A program made the position numbers and the translations under genes. From positions 1 to 13,158 of the forward strand of contig QYQC01000191.1 of NCBI GenBank assembly GCA_007280315.1: a DNA stretch of 13,158 nucleotides, read 5' to 3'. The stretch is from Betaproteobacteria bacterium (GTDB lineage Bacteria; Pseudomonadota; Gammaproteobacteria; Burkholderiales; SG8-39). Below the pieces are notes generated by a model, which was not told the origin of the DNA, did not search any database, and saw nothing but the letters and a program-made list of their open reading frames with translations. Below are positions 1 through 9,150 of the stretch, one piece after another (positions within the stretch are counted from its first letter, which is position 1; every line of letters starts with the position of its first letter).

Positions 1-492
1 CTGGAACACTTTGACCAGCAACGAGCCACCGGGTTTCAGGCATTGCAGGGAAAATTCCAGCGCCAGCTCGGCCAAATACATCGATCGCGCCTGGTCGCTC
101 ACGCCTATGCCGGAGATATTGGGGGCAAGGTCGGAAATTACAAGATCCGCCCGGCGGCCGCCCAGTGCAGCGAGCAGCGCGTCGAGCACCACCTGCTCGC
201 GAAAATCGCCCTGCAAAAAATGGACGCCTGGCAGCGGTTCCATCGGCAGCAGGTCCACTGCCACCAACCTGCCTTTGGCGCCCAGCTTTGTCGCAGCGAC
301 CTGTGACCAGCTTCCCGGCGCCGCACCGAGGTCGACCACCAGCTGCCCGGGGGCGAGCAGCCGGTCCTTCTGGTCCAGTTCCAGCAGCTTGTAGGCGGCA
401 CGCGAGCGATAGCCTTCGGCCCTGGCCTTTTGCACATAGGGGTCGCTGATATGTTCGCGCATCCACGCCTTGCTGGTCTTGCTGCGGCTCAT
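1..492 (-). CDS. rlmE: 23S rRNA (uridine-2'-O)-methyltransferase RlmE, partial (C-terminus outside window)
   Basis: RlmE (RrmJ/FtsJ) methylates the 2'-OH of U2552 in the A loop of 23S rRNA, using S-adenosylmethionine, at a late stage of 50S assembly. The first 164 residues are present; the family is about 205-210 residues long, so about 45 are missing beyond position 1. Visible marks are RAAYKLLELD near residue 31 with K35, the SAM-binding loop VVDLGAAPGSW at 52-62, SDLAPN at 120-125 with D121, and LLVKVFQ at the cut edge with K161. These match three of the four residues of the family's K-D-K-E tetrad; the final Glu lies outside. The ATG at 492-490 was chosen because MSRSKTSKAW is the usual family N-terminus. 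No clear Shine-Dalgarno sequence is visible. It is divergent from yhbY across 45 bp. Confidence 0.95.
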   Translation of the reverse strand, partial: MSRSKTSKAWMREHISDPYVQKARAEGYRSRAAYKLLELDQKDRLLAPGQLVVDLGAAPGSWSQVAATKLGAKGRLVAVDLLPMEPLPGVHFLQGDFREQVVLDALLAALGGRRADLVISDLAPNISGIGVSDQARSMYLAELALEFSLQCLKPGGSLLVKVFQ

Positions 493-505
493 TGCGGGTC
501 GAGGC

Positions 506-514
506 TGTTACAAT
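506..514 (+). promoter_or_regulatory. Candidate extended -10 promoter for yhbY
   Basis: TGTTACAAT has the TG-n-TACAAT layout of an extended -10 element (TACAAT at 509-514) and lies 23 bp before the yhbY ATG. No good -35 hexamer sits at the normal distance, which extended -10 promoters tolerate. The same nonamer occurs before the DUF47 gene at 12942-12950. Assigned by motif only. Confidence 0.4.
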
Positions 515-537
515 TGGGTTTTGCCGGCGTGTTCATT

Positions 538-885
538 ATGAAATCGCTCTCTACTGCCGAACGCAGACTTCTCAAAGCGCGGGCCCACGCGCTCAGACCC
601 GTGGTCACCGTGGGCAATGCGCGTCTCTCTGCCGCGGTTGTCAAGGAAATAGACATCAGCCTCAAGGCGCACGATCTGATCAAGATTCGCGTGACCGGCG
701 ACGACCGCGACCTGCGCCAGGCGCTGCTGGGCGAAATCTGCAACCGCACCGACGCCTCTCCCGTACAGCACATCGGCAAGACCCTTGTCGTCTACCGCGA
801 AAATCCGGAACCCGCAACTGCGCCGAAGAAACCCGCCGCGCGCAAGCAACCGCGGCGCACGAAGAAAAGCTTTCAGGGCGAGTAA
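538..885 (+). CDS. yhbY: CRM-domain RNA-binding protein YhbY (ribosome assembly factor)
   Basis: This 115-residue protein is a single CRM (YhbY-like) RNA-binding domain plus a basic tail. The family binds pre-50S particles and acts in ribosome maturation. Residues 1-88 match the domain: LSTAERRLLKARAHALRPVV, then the GxxG-loop region VGNARLS, then HDLIKIRV and HIGKTLVVYR. The loop reads G26-N-A-R29, so the second glycine of the usual GxxG is replaced by arginine. Residues about 95-115 are rich in Lys, Arg, Pro and Ala and probably add RNA affinity. An upstream GTG-type start at 430 would run through the promoter and rlmE start, so the ATG at 538 is preferred because it gives the normal N-terminus. 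It is divergent from rlmE and convergent with greA, consistent with the rlmE/yhbY/greA neighbourhood common in proteobacteria. Confidence 0.93.
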   Translation: MKSLSTAERRLLKARAHALRPVVTVGNARLSAAVVKEIDISLKAHDLIKIRVTGDDRDLRQALLGEICNRTDASPVQHIGKTLVVYRENPEPATAPKKPAARKQPRRTKKSFQGE

Positions 886-923
886 CACACCGCCGTTACC
901 AATCTTCGCAAAGCGCGACGCCG

Positions 924-1000
924 GCTACTCGTAGCGTACATCGATTATTTCGAATTCGCGCACACCGCCGGGCGCCTGTACTGCGACCACGTCGCCCGCG
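924..1000 (-). repeat. Extra exact copy of the greA 3' end (77 bp), greA-distal copy
   Basis: Positions 924-1000 are identical base for base to 1029-1105, an offset of 105 bp. Both flanking bases differ (923 against 1028, 1001 against 1106), so the identity is exactly 77 bp. Read on the minus strand it encodes the last 24 residues of GreA and a TAG stop at 927-925, but it has no start and no upstream greA sequence, so it is not a gene. The sequence just outside it (898-923) resembles the 28-bp spacer between the copies (1001-1028) with a few substitutions and indels. It is either a tandem duplication or an unmerged assembly overlap; see findings. Confidence 0.97.
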
Positions 1001-1028
1001 ACCGATTTTACGAACGCAGGCGACTGCC

Positions 1029-1105
1029 GCTACTCGTAGCGTACATCGATTATTTCGAATTCGCGCACACCGCCGGGCGCCTGTACTGCGACCACGTCGC
1101 CCGCG
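1029..1105 (-). repeat. 77-bp direct repeat, copy inside greA
   Basis: This is the in-gene partner of the repeat at 924-1000. It covers GreA residues 135-158 and the TAG stop at 1032-1030. The flanking greA sequence from 1106 onward is normal and continuous with the rest of the gene, so this copy is the functional 3' end. Confidence 0.97.
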
Positions 1106-1506
1106 TATTTGCTTATCAGCGCGCGGGCGATCGGCGAACCGATGGAAATCTTGCCGTGCTTGATGTCGGCCTCGTCGTCGCCGACGATCTGGTAGGTAAC
1201 CTTGTCACCGCTCTCCTGCTCCTGCAGGTCTACCGTAGCGCCGAAAACGCAGCGGCCTTCGGCGTCGTGCAGCCTGGGATCGATCACCTGTGCATTGGCG
1301 AGTTTGCCCTCGACTTCGGCAATGCGTCCTTCGACGAAGCTCTGCCGTTCCTTGGCCGCATCGTACTCGGCGTTTTCCGACAAATCGCCATGCGAGCGCG
1401 CCTCGGCTATGGCGGCAATCACGGCGTGCCGGTCGACTGTCTTCAGCCGTTGCAGTTCGGCGCGTAATAGCTCGGCGCCCTTGACCGTAAGGGGGGTCTT
1501 GCTCAT
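1030..1506 (-). CDS. greA: Transcription elongation (transcript cleavage) factor GreA
   Basis: GreA enters the secondary channel of RNA polymerase and stimulates cleavage of backtracked RNA, rescuing stalled complexes. The protein is 158 residues, the normal length. The N-terminal coiled coil (about 1-75) carries the tip motif GDLSENAEYDAAKERQ at 40-55, with the conserved acidic D41 and E44. The C-terminal FKBP-like domain (about 80-158) contains GSPIARALISKYAGD and APGGVREFEI. The ATG at 1506 follows an AAGGA Shine-Dalgarno at 1520-1516. The stop of carB lies only 16 bp upstream, and this Shine-Dalgarno sits between the two genes, so greA is very probably the last gene of the carAB transcript. 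Its 3' end is repeated exactly just downstream (924-1000). Confidence 0.97.
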   Translation of the reverse strand: MSKTPLTVKGAELLRAELQRLKTVDRHAVIAAIAEARSHGDLSENAEYDAAKERQSFVEGRIAEVEGKLANAQVIDPRLHDAEGRCVFGATVDLQEQESGDKVTYQIVGDDEADIKHGKISIGSPIARALISKYAGDVVAVQAPGGVREFEIIDVRYE

Positions 1507-1522
1507 ATTCGAAAATCCTTAG

Positions 1523-4728
<3,206 letters not shown>

Positions 4729-4729
<1 letters not shown>

Positions 4730-4818
4730 CAGCGACCGACCCCCGTTGAAACGGAGTACGCCAGTGGCAGGCGGAACGAAACCCTGGCGTCACGTTCAGT
4801 GCGTTCCTGGACGCTCAT
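4729..4818 (-). CDS. Hypothetical 29-residue micro-ORF exactly bridging carA and carB
   Basis: The gap between carA and carB is fully occupied by one small frame. Its ATG (4818-4816) overlaps the carA stop as ATGA, and its TGA (4731-4729) shares its A with the carB ATG as TGATG. An AGGA motif inside the carA 3' end lies about 4 bases before this ATG, a good Shine-Dalgarno position. The peptide begins MSVQERTERDARVSF and ends TGVGR; it is basic and polar with no clear membrane segment. By my count about 20 of 29 third codon positions are G or C. I recognise no family. It may work as a translational relay that brings ribosomes to carB, encode a real small protein, or be chance. Confidence 0.4.
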
Positions 4819-5972
4819 GCTTTCCTGTCTTCCATAAATTTCACGAAGCGATCGAACAGATAGCCGATGTCCTGCGGGCCCGGGCTCGCCTCCGGGTGGC
4901 CCTGGAAGCAGAATGCGGGACGATCAGTGCGCGCCATGCCCTGCAGGCTGCCGTCGAACAGAGAAACATGTGTCGGCCGCAGATTCGCGGGAAGCGTCAC
5001 CGGGTCGACGGCGAAGCCGTGATTCTGGCTGGTGATCGCCACCAGCCCGGTGTCGAGATCTTTCACCGGATGATTGGCGCCGTGGTGCCCGAACTTCATT
5101 TTCAGCGTCTTCGCACCGGACGCCAGGCCGAGGAGCTGGTGACCAAGGCAGATGCCGAATGTCGGCATGCCCGTGGTTACGATTTCTCGTATGGCCTCAA
5201 TGGCGTAATCGCAGGGTTCGGGATCGCCCGGACCGTTGGAGAGAAACACCCCGTCGGGCTTGGCTGCCAGCACTGCCTTCGCCGGCGTCTCGGCTGGGAA
5301 CACCGTCACTTTGCAGCCGCGCTCGGACAGCAAGCGCAGGATGTTTCGCTTGATGCCGTAGTCATAGGCGGCGACATGGAAGCGATGGCTGTCGATTCTG
5401 CGATGCCCCTCGCCCAGTCGCCAGACACCTTCATTCCATTCATACGGCTCGCGCGCAGATACCACCTTCGCCAGATCCATGCCGGCGAGCCCGGGAAACC
5501 CCCGCGCTGCGGCCAGGGCGCCGGCCACGTCGGCCTCGCCCAGCGTGGCGCCTGGCGCGGCGGCGAGCAGGCAGCCCCCCTGTGCCCCGTCCGTGCGCAG
5601 AATGCGCGTCAGCTTGCGCGTGTCGATGCCGGCGATGGCGACAATGCCGTGCACGACCAGGTAGTCGGACAGGGTCTGCTCGCTGCGAAAATTCGATACG
5701 CGCAGAGGCAGGTCGCGAATGATCAGTCCGGCCGCATGCGGCTGCGCCGATTCCTCATCTTCCCGGTTGACGCCGGTATTGCCTATGTGTGGATAGGTCA
5801 GGGTGACGATCTGGCGGCAGTAGGACGGATCGGTAAGGATTTCCTGGTATCCGGTCATGGCCGTGTTGAACACGACCTCGCCCGCCGAACTGCCCGCGGC
5901 ACCGACGCCAATTCCGTTAAATACCGTTCCGTCAGCGAGCGCGAGGATGGCGGGCGGGAACGGCGAAGACAC
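4815..5972 (-). CDS. carA: Carbamoyl phosphate synthase small chain (glutamine amidotransferase)
   Basis: CarA hydrolyses glutamine and channels ammonia to CarB. The protein is 385 residues, the normal size. The N-terminal CPSase small-chain domain (about 8-140) includes ALADGTVFNG, GEVVFNTAMTGYQEILTDPS and HGIVAIAGIDTRKLTR. The C-terminal class I GATase domain (about 198-382) has the nucleophile C275 in TFGICLGHQLLG and the His/Glu pair H359 and E361 in FQGHPEASPGP. The start is GTG (5972-5970), not ATG, preceded by GGAG about 6 bases upstream; the following residues align with the family start. It is the first gene of a carA, micro-ORF, carB, greA block. A promoter-like TATAAT and a strong hairpin lie in the 150 bp upstream, so its expression is probably controlled in the leader. 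Confidence 0.98.
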   Translation of the reverse strand: MSSPFPPAILALADGTVFNGIGVGAAGSSAGEVVFNTAMTGYQEILTDPSYCRQIVTLTYPHIGNTGVNREDEESAQPHAAGLIIRDLPLRVSNFRSEQTLSDYLVVHGIVAIAGIDTRKLTRILRTDGAQGGCLLAAAPGATLGEADVAGALAAARGFPGLAGMDLAKVVSAREPYEWNEGVWRLGEGHRRIDSHRFHVAAYDYGIKRNILRLLSERGCKVTVFPAETPAKAVLAAKPDGVFLSNGPGDPEPCDYAIEAIREIVTTGMPTFGICLGHQLLGLASGAKTLKMKFGHHGANHPVKDLDTGLVAITSQNHGFAVDPVTLPANLRPTHVSLFDGSLQGMARTDRPAFCFQGHPEASPGPQDIGYLFDRFVKFMEDRKA

Positions 5973-5999
5973 GGCTAACTCCAGGATTTATATACAGAA

Positions 6000-6030
6000 A
6001 CGGGACTGGAACAGCGAGGTTCCGTCCCGT
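6000..6030 (-). terminator. Strong hairpin in the carA leader: candidate attenuator, or dapB terminator
   Basis: On the minus strand 6030-6019 pairs with 6012-6000: 12 base pairs with one bulged base (6007) and a six-base loop (6018-6013). The core arms read ACGGGAC and GTCCCGT. The strand then reads TTTCTGTATATAAAT, a moderate U-rich tract. This is the shape of an intrinsic terminator. It lies about 93 bp beyond the dapB stop and 27 bp before the carA GTG, but downstream of a good -10 box, so it would sit in the carA leader. Which role it plays cannot be decided from sequence alone. Confidence 0.65.
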
Positions 6031-6045
6031 CTAGCTAACCCGTGG

Positions 6046-6075
6046 ATTATAACCCGGAATGCAGCCCCGCCGCAA
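6046..6075 (-). promoter_or_regulatory. Probable sigma-70 promoter for carA-carB-greA
   Basis: On the minus strand TTGCGG (6075-6070) and a perfect TATAAT (6051-6046) are separated by 18 bases. The -35 matches consensus at three of six positions. The expected start is near 6039, giving a leader of about 67 bases before the carA GTG that begins almost directly with the hairpin at 6030-6000. It lies in the 150-bp dapB-carA gap. No ArgR or PurR operator could be identified with confidence. Confidence 0.55.
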
Positions 6076-6122
6076 TCGTACAGTGCGACACCTGGCGCGA
6101 ACCCGCAGCATTGGTGCGACCG

Positions 6123-6920
6123 CTATTTCAAGCCGAGTACGTCCTGCATGTCGTAAAGCCCCGCGCCCTTGCCTTGCAGAAATCGCGCAGCGCGCAGCGC
6201 GCCGGTGGCATAGGTCGAACGGCTCTGCGAGCGTACCGTGACTTCGACGCGCTCGCCGCCGCCGGCGAAAATCACGCTGTGTTCGCCCACGATGTCGCCG
6301 CCACGGATCGAATGGAAACCGATGCTGTTCGCGTCGCGCTCACCGGTGTCGCCCTCGCGCCCGTACACGGCGCATTGATTCAGGTCACGGCCCAGGGCAG
6401 CGGCGACTACTTCGCCCAGCTTCAGTGCGGTGCCGGAAGGCGCATCGACCTTGTGCCGGTGATGCGCCTCGACGATCTCGACGTCGTAATCATTACCCAG
6501 GATGGTCGCTGCGACCTCGGCCAGCTTGAATGCGGCATTGACGCCCACCGCCATATTCGGCGCGAACACGATGGCGATCTTCTTCGCGGCATCGACGATG
6601 CGCTGCCTGCCCTCAGCACTGAACCCGGTGGTACCGATGACCATGTTCGCGCCCGAATTCACGCACGCCTCCAGGTGGCGCAATGTGCCCTCGGGCCGGG
6701 TGAAGTCGATCAGACAATCGGAGGCGGTGATGCCGGCGGCGTAATCGGCGCTGACCGCAATGCCACAAGCGTTGCCCAGCGATTCTCCGGCGTCCCTGCC
6801 CAGGTGCGGGCTGCCTGCCACTTCCAGCGCCGCGGACAACTTCAGGTCGGCGCTCGTCAGCACTGCCTCGATCAGGGTGCGCCCCATGCGCCCGGCACTG
6901 CCGGCGATAGCAATATTCAT
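6123..6920 (-). CDS. dapB: 4-hydroxy-tetrahydrodipicolinate reductase
   Basis: DapB reduces 4-hydroxy-tetrahydrodipicolinate with NAD(P)H in the diaminopimelate/lysine pathway, supplying peptidoglycan precursors; it is cytosolic and tetrameric in characterised members. The protein is 265 residues, near the usual length. The Rossmann fold opens with IAIAGSAGRMGR (residues 3-14), followed by IGTTGFS at 95-101, FAPNMAVGVN at 119-128, and the active-site signature EAHHRHKVDAPSGTA at 151-165 (H153, H154, K157). The frame remains open upstream to 6974, but the ATG at 6920 is chosen because it starts directly at the nucleotide-binding strand and lies just after the bamE stop. The gap to bamE is 20 bp, so the two are probably co-transcribed. 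It is followed by a 150-bp regulatory gap and carA. Confidence 0.97.
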   Translation of the reverse strand: MNIAIAGSAGRMGRTLIEAVLTSADLKLSAALEVAGSPHLGRDAGESLGNACGIAVSADYAAGITASDCLIDFTRPEGTLRHLEACVNSGANMVIGTTGFSAEGRQRIVDAAKKIAIVFAPNMAVGVNAAFKLAEVAATILGNDYDVEIVEAHHRHKVDAPSGTALKLGEVVAAALGRDLNQCAVYGREGDTGERDANSIGFHSIRGGDIVGEHSVIFAGGGERVEVTVRSQSRSTYATGALRAARFLQGKGAGLYDMQDVLGLK

Positions 6921-6940
6921 GCGGCTCTTGTCCAATTCGG

Positions 6941-7492
6941 TCAAAACTTGAGCTTTTCCTTGAGCCGTTCCCACCAGCTTTTTTCCGCGGCCTTCGCTGC
7001 CGCCGCGGCCGCAGGCTGGGGTGCAGCCGCGGCCGGAGCCGGCTTTGCGGCGTCAGGCGCTGACGGCGCAACCACTGCGGGCGGCGTTGGCGCGCTGGCG
7101 GCCGCCGCCGGTATTGTTTCCGGGGTTTTGATCGCAGCCGCGTCCGCGTTGGCGGCAGGCGTCACATCGCCCTCGATACGCTTGAGCTTCCCATCTGCGA
7201 ACAGCACCGCGATCTTGCGCTGTTCCAGCGCGTTCGAGTTGACCCGTTGCCGCCGGAATATATAGTCCCAGCGGTCCGCATGAAAGCTGTCGGTAATCAG
7301 CGGCGTTCCGAGAACGAATCGCACCTGGTCTTTGCTCATGCCGAGCTTCAGTTGCGACACCGCCTCCTGCGACACGAAATTTCCCTGCTGGATTTCCATC
7401 CGGTATGGCTTGAATCCCACTGTCGGCAGTCCGATGGAACTGCAGGAGGCGAGGAACAGAACAGCCATTGCGGCCAATGCGCGTAAAAACAT
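6941..7492 (-). CDS. bamE: Outer-membrane assembly lipoprotein BamE (SmpA/OmlA) with Ala/Pro-rich C-terminal extension
   Basis: BamE is a lipoprotein of the BAM complex, which inserts beta-barrel proteins into the outer membrane. The ATG at 7492 gives a 183-residue protein with a signal peptide and lipobox LASC (C17 lipidated); Ser at +2 fits outer-membrane sorting. The SmpA/OmlA domain spans about 24-108: QQGNFVSQEAVSQLKLGMSKDQV, LGTPLITDSFHADRWDYIF and a final strand KIAVLFADGKLKRIEG. Residues about 111-168 are almost all Ala, Pro, Thr and Val, ending in a charged amphipathic tail, KSWWERLKEKLKF. Well-studied BamE proteins are around 110-115 residues, so this extension is an add-on, likely periplasmic. 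The frame stays open upstream to 7993, but that stretch is antisense to fur and is rejected. It is divergent from fur. Confidence 0.94.
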   Translation of the reverse strand: MFLRALAAMAVLFLASCSSIGLPTVGFKPYRMEIQQGNFVSQEAVSQLKLGMSKDQVRFVLGTPLITDSFHADRWDYIFRRQRVNSNALEQRKIAVLFADGKLKRIEGDVTPAANADAAAIKTPETIPAAAASAPTPPAVVAPSAPDAAKPAPAAAAPQPAAAAAAKAAEKSWWERLKEKLKF

Positions 7493-7539
7493 GGATAGTA
7501 TTCGCTCTCTAAAAGAGTAAAGCGCTGTATGATAACCTA

Positions 7540-7549
7540 GTTTATAAAC
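7540..7549. promoter_or_regulatory. 10-bp perfect palindrome in the bamE-fur divergent promoter region
   Basis: GTTTATAAAC is a perfect palindrome in the 84-bp bamE-fur gap. On the minus strand it contains TATAAA (7546-7541), a possible bamE -10, with TTGGGC at 7568-7563 as a weak -35 (spacing 16). On the plus strand it contains TATAAA at 7543-7548, and TATGAT lies nearby at 7528-7533, possible fur -10 elements. It does not match a Fur box well, so no autoregulation is claimed. Confidence 0.3.
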
Positions 7550-7576
7550 CACATCGATCCGCGCCCAAAGTCCATC

Positions 7577-8032
7577 ATGAGCAAACCAGAAGATCTCAAG
7601 ACCATAGGCCTCAAGGCTACCGCGCCCCGGCTGAAGATTCTCAATCTGTTCGAAAAAAGCAAGGTACGACACCTGTCGGCCGAGGATGTATACAAGATTC
7701 TGGTGGCAGACGGATTGGATACCGGCCTGGCCACGGTATATCGCGTACTGACCCAGTTCGAGCATGCCGGCCTGCTGCAGCGGCATCATTTCGAATCCGG
7801 CCGGGCGGTGTTCGAACTCAACGCCGGCACCCATCACGATCACCTGGTATGCATGCAGTGCGGGCGGGTGGAGGAGTTCTACGACGCGGATATCGAAAAA
7901 CGTCAGAACAAGATCGCCAAGGACCGCGGCTTCGTGATCACCGAGCACTCGCTGCATTTGTACGTCGATTGCATCAAATCCAACTGCCCGCATAAGACAA
8001 CAACGGACAACAACATAACTGACGCGAAATAA
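7577..8032 (+). CDS. fur: Ferric uptake regulator Fur
   Basis: Fur is a dimeric metal-dependent repressor that senses Fe2+ and controls iron uptake and storage genes. The protein is 151 residues, typical for Fur. The N-terminal winged helix (about 1-82) includes GLKATAPRLKILNLFEKS and TGLATVYRVLTQFEHAGLL, the recognition-helix region. The dimerisation and metal domain has HHDHLVCMQCG at 86-96 with C92 and C95, plus H32, E80 and H124, all at the family's ligand positions. A second Cys pair, C132 and C137, is in CIKSNCPH, so both structural-zinc pairs are present. This favours Fur itself over Zur, Mur or PerR, although the metal cannot be proven from sequence. The ATG at 7577 has no strong Shine-Dalgarno. 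It is divergent from bamE; a GDT1-family gene follows after 53 bp. Confidence 0.96.
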   Translation: MSKPEDLKTIGLKATAPRLKILNLFEKSKVRHLSAEDVYKILVADGLDTGLATVYRVLTQFEHAGLLQRHHFESGRAVFELNAGTHHDHLVCMQCGRVEEFYDADIEKRQNKIAKDRGFVITEHSLHLYVDCIKSNCPHKTTTDNNITDAK

Positions 8033-8085
8033 GGCAGCGCGCCGTTCCCGTTTATTTCACCTAGCCGCAAACGCGCCGGCGCCTG

Positions 8086-8646
8086 TTGGACGCATTCCTC
8101 ACCTCCACCGTTCTGGTCGCCGTCGCCGAAATCGGCGACAAGACGCAGCTACTATCGTTTGTTCTTGCGGCACGGCTGCGCCAGCCCTGGGCCATCATCG
8201 CCGGCATTCTGGTTGCAACGCTTGCCAATCATGCGCTCGCCGGATCGGCCGGGGCCTGGCTCGCGCACCTTGCCGGGCCCGGCGTGATGCTGTGGGTGAC
8301 CGGACTGCTGTTCATCGGCTTCGGCCTTTGGGCGCTGCACCCGGATGCGCTCGACGACGATCCTAAAATCCATCGTGCCGGCGCGTTTGTGACTACGCTG
8401 ATCGCTTTTTTCCTCGCGGAAATGGGCGACAAGACGCAATTCGCTACGGTAGCGTTGGCGGCGCGCTTCGACAGCTTGACTGCGGTGGTGCTGGGCACGA
8501 CACTGGGCATGATGCTGGCCAACGTGCCCGCGGTCATGGTCGGTGAGAAGCTCGCGCGGCGCCTGCCGCTGAAAGCAATTCGCCTGACTGCGGCCGGCCT
8601 GTTCATCCTCACCGGCGCGCTTACTCTCTTGGGGTGGCCGACATGA
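8086..8646 (+). CDS. GDT1/TMEM165 (UPF0016) family membrane protein, probable Mn2+ exporter
   Basis: This 186-residue inner-membrane protein has two homologous halves, each with the family signature E-x-G-D-K-T: AEIGDKTQ at 14-21 and AEMGDKTQ at 111-118. Hydrophobic stretches at about 4-14, 22-29, 37-58, 66-84, 100-112, 119-127, 132-152 and 165-183 suggest six or more helices. Bacterial members such as MneA export manganese, and eukaryotic ones move Mn2+/Ca2+ in exchange for protons; that role is inferred here. The start is TTG at 8086: an in-frame TAG at 8062 leaves no ATG, and TTG gives the family-like N-terminus (MDAFLTSTVLVAVAEIGDKT). No clear Shine-Dalgarno is visible. It follows fur in the same direction and overlaps sixA as ATGA. 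The 53-bp gap is too short for a yybP-ykoY riboswitch, and none is seen. Confidence 0.88.
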   Translation: MDAFLTSTVLVAVAEIGDKTQLLSFVLAARLRQPWAIIAGILVATLANHALAGSAGAWLAHLAGPGVMLWVTGLLFIGFGLWALHPDALDDDPKIHRAGAFVTTLIAFFLAEMGDKTQFATVALAARFDSLTAVVLGTTLGMMLANVPAVMVGEKLARRLPLKAIRLTAAGLFILTGALTLLGWPT

Positions 8647-9122
8647 CCGAGCAAAGAACTGATTTCACCGCTGAGCTGCTGCTGTGGCGCCACGCCGACG
8701 CCGAGGACGGAATCCCGGACGCCGCGCGCGCGCTGACCAGGAGAGGGCTGAAGCAGGCAAAGCAGGTGGCCGAATGGCTCAGGCCGCGGCTGGCGCAGGA
8801 CTGCCTGATCCTGGTGAGTCCGGCCAAGCGCGCGCAGCAAACCGCCGCTGCGCTCGATCTGCCGTTCGCCACCGAACCACGCGTAGGCCTGCAGGCGGAG
8901 AGTGCCGACATCGTCGCGGCAGCCGCTTGGCCGAAGCGCGTCGGCACGGTCCTGGTGGTCGGCCACCAGCCGACCCTGGGGCAGCTCGCTGCGTGCCTGC
9001 TTAGCGGCGAGCCGGCCGACTGGACCATCAAGAAGGGCGCGCTGTGGTGGTTTGCCGGTCGCGCACGCTACGGCGACACCCAGGTAATTCTGCGCGCGGT
9101 CATCAGCCCGGACCTTCTCTAG
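8643..9122 (+). CDS. sixA: Phosphohistidine phosphatase SixA
   Basis: SixA belongs to the histidine phosphatase (phosphoglycerate mutase-like) superfamily. Known SixA proteins dephosphorylate phosphohistidine, including on nitrogen-PTS components. The 159-residue protein has the catalytic R16-H17 in LLLWRHADAEDG, R63 in SPAKRAQQTA, and the second catalytic H108 in LVVGHQPTLGQLA. The length and short lid suit SixA rather than a phosphoglycerate mutase. The ATG at 8643 overlaps the upstream TGA as ATGA; a GTG at 8634 would add three residues and is less likely. The overlap implies translational coupling with the GDT1-family gene. It is convergent with ppx (28-bp gap) and next to the polyphosphate genes, a pairing that fits a shared phosphate theme; a functional link is only inferred. 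Confidence 0.92.
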   Translation: MTEQRTDFTAELLLWRHADAEDGIPDAARALTRRGLKQAKQVAEWLRPRLAQDCLILVSPAKRAQQTAAALDLPFATEPRVGLQAESADIVAAAAWPKRVGTVLVVGHQPTLGQLAACLLSGEPADWTIKKGALWWFAGRARYGDTQVILRAVISPDLL

Positions 9123-9150
9123 CGGCGAAAAGCGATAAGCGCCCGGCCTG

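Noticed and set aside
925..1029. Stop-codon readthrough extension of GreA by 34 residues into the outer repeat copy
   Set aside because: The 105-bp offset keeps the frame, so readthrough would add a second GreA tail. But the spacer resembles the non-coding flank at 898-923, and the repeat is probably an assembly artefact.
492..1163. A 223-codon plus-strand frame overlapping yhbY and the greA 3' repeat
   Set aside because: It is out of frame with yhbY, Arg-rich, and contains the duplicated 77 bp; no family resemblance.
6960..7160. Low-complexity GC-rich run as a possible repeat array or CRISPR
   Set aside because: It is the Ala/Pro-rich coding tail of BamE; there are no regularly spaced identical repeats.
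7526..7549. Fur box for fur autoregulation
   Set aside because: The AT-rich stretch contains GATAAC and TTTATAAAC but does not give the inverted 7-1-7 pattern; the match is too weak.
7493..7993. N-terminal extension of bamE to a start at 7993
   Set aside because: It would run antisense through fur and place the signal peptide and lipobox in mid-protein.
8033..8085. yybP-ykoY manganese riboswitch before the GDT1-family gene
   Set aside because: The gap is 53 bp, shorter than the riboswitch, and no conserved core was seen.
9123..9150. Bidirectional terminator between sixA and ppx
   Set aside because: Only 28 bp, with no stable inverted repeat or T-run visible.
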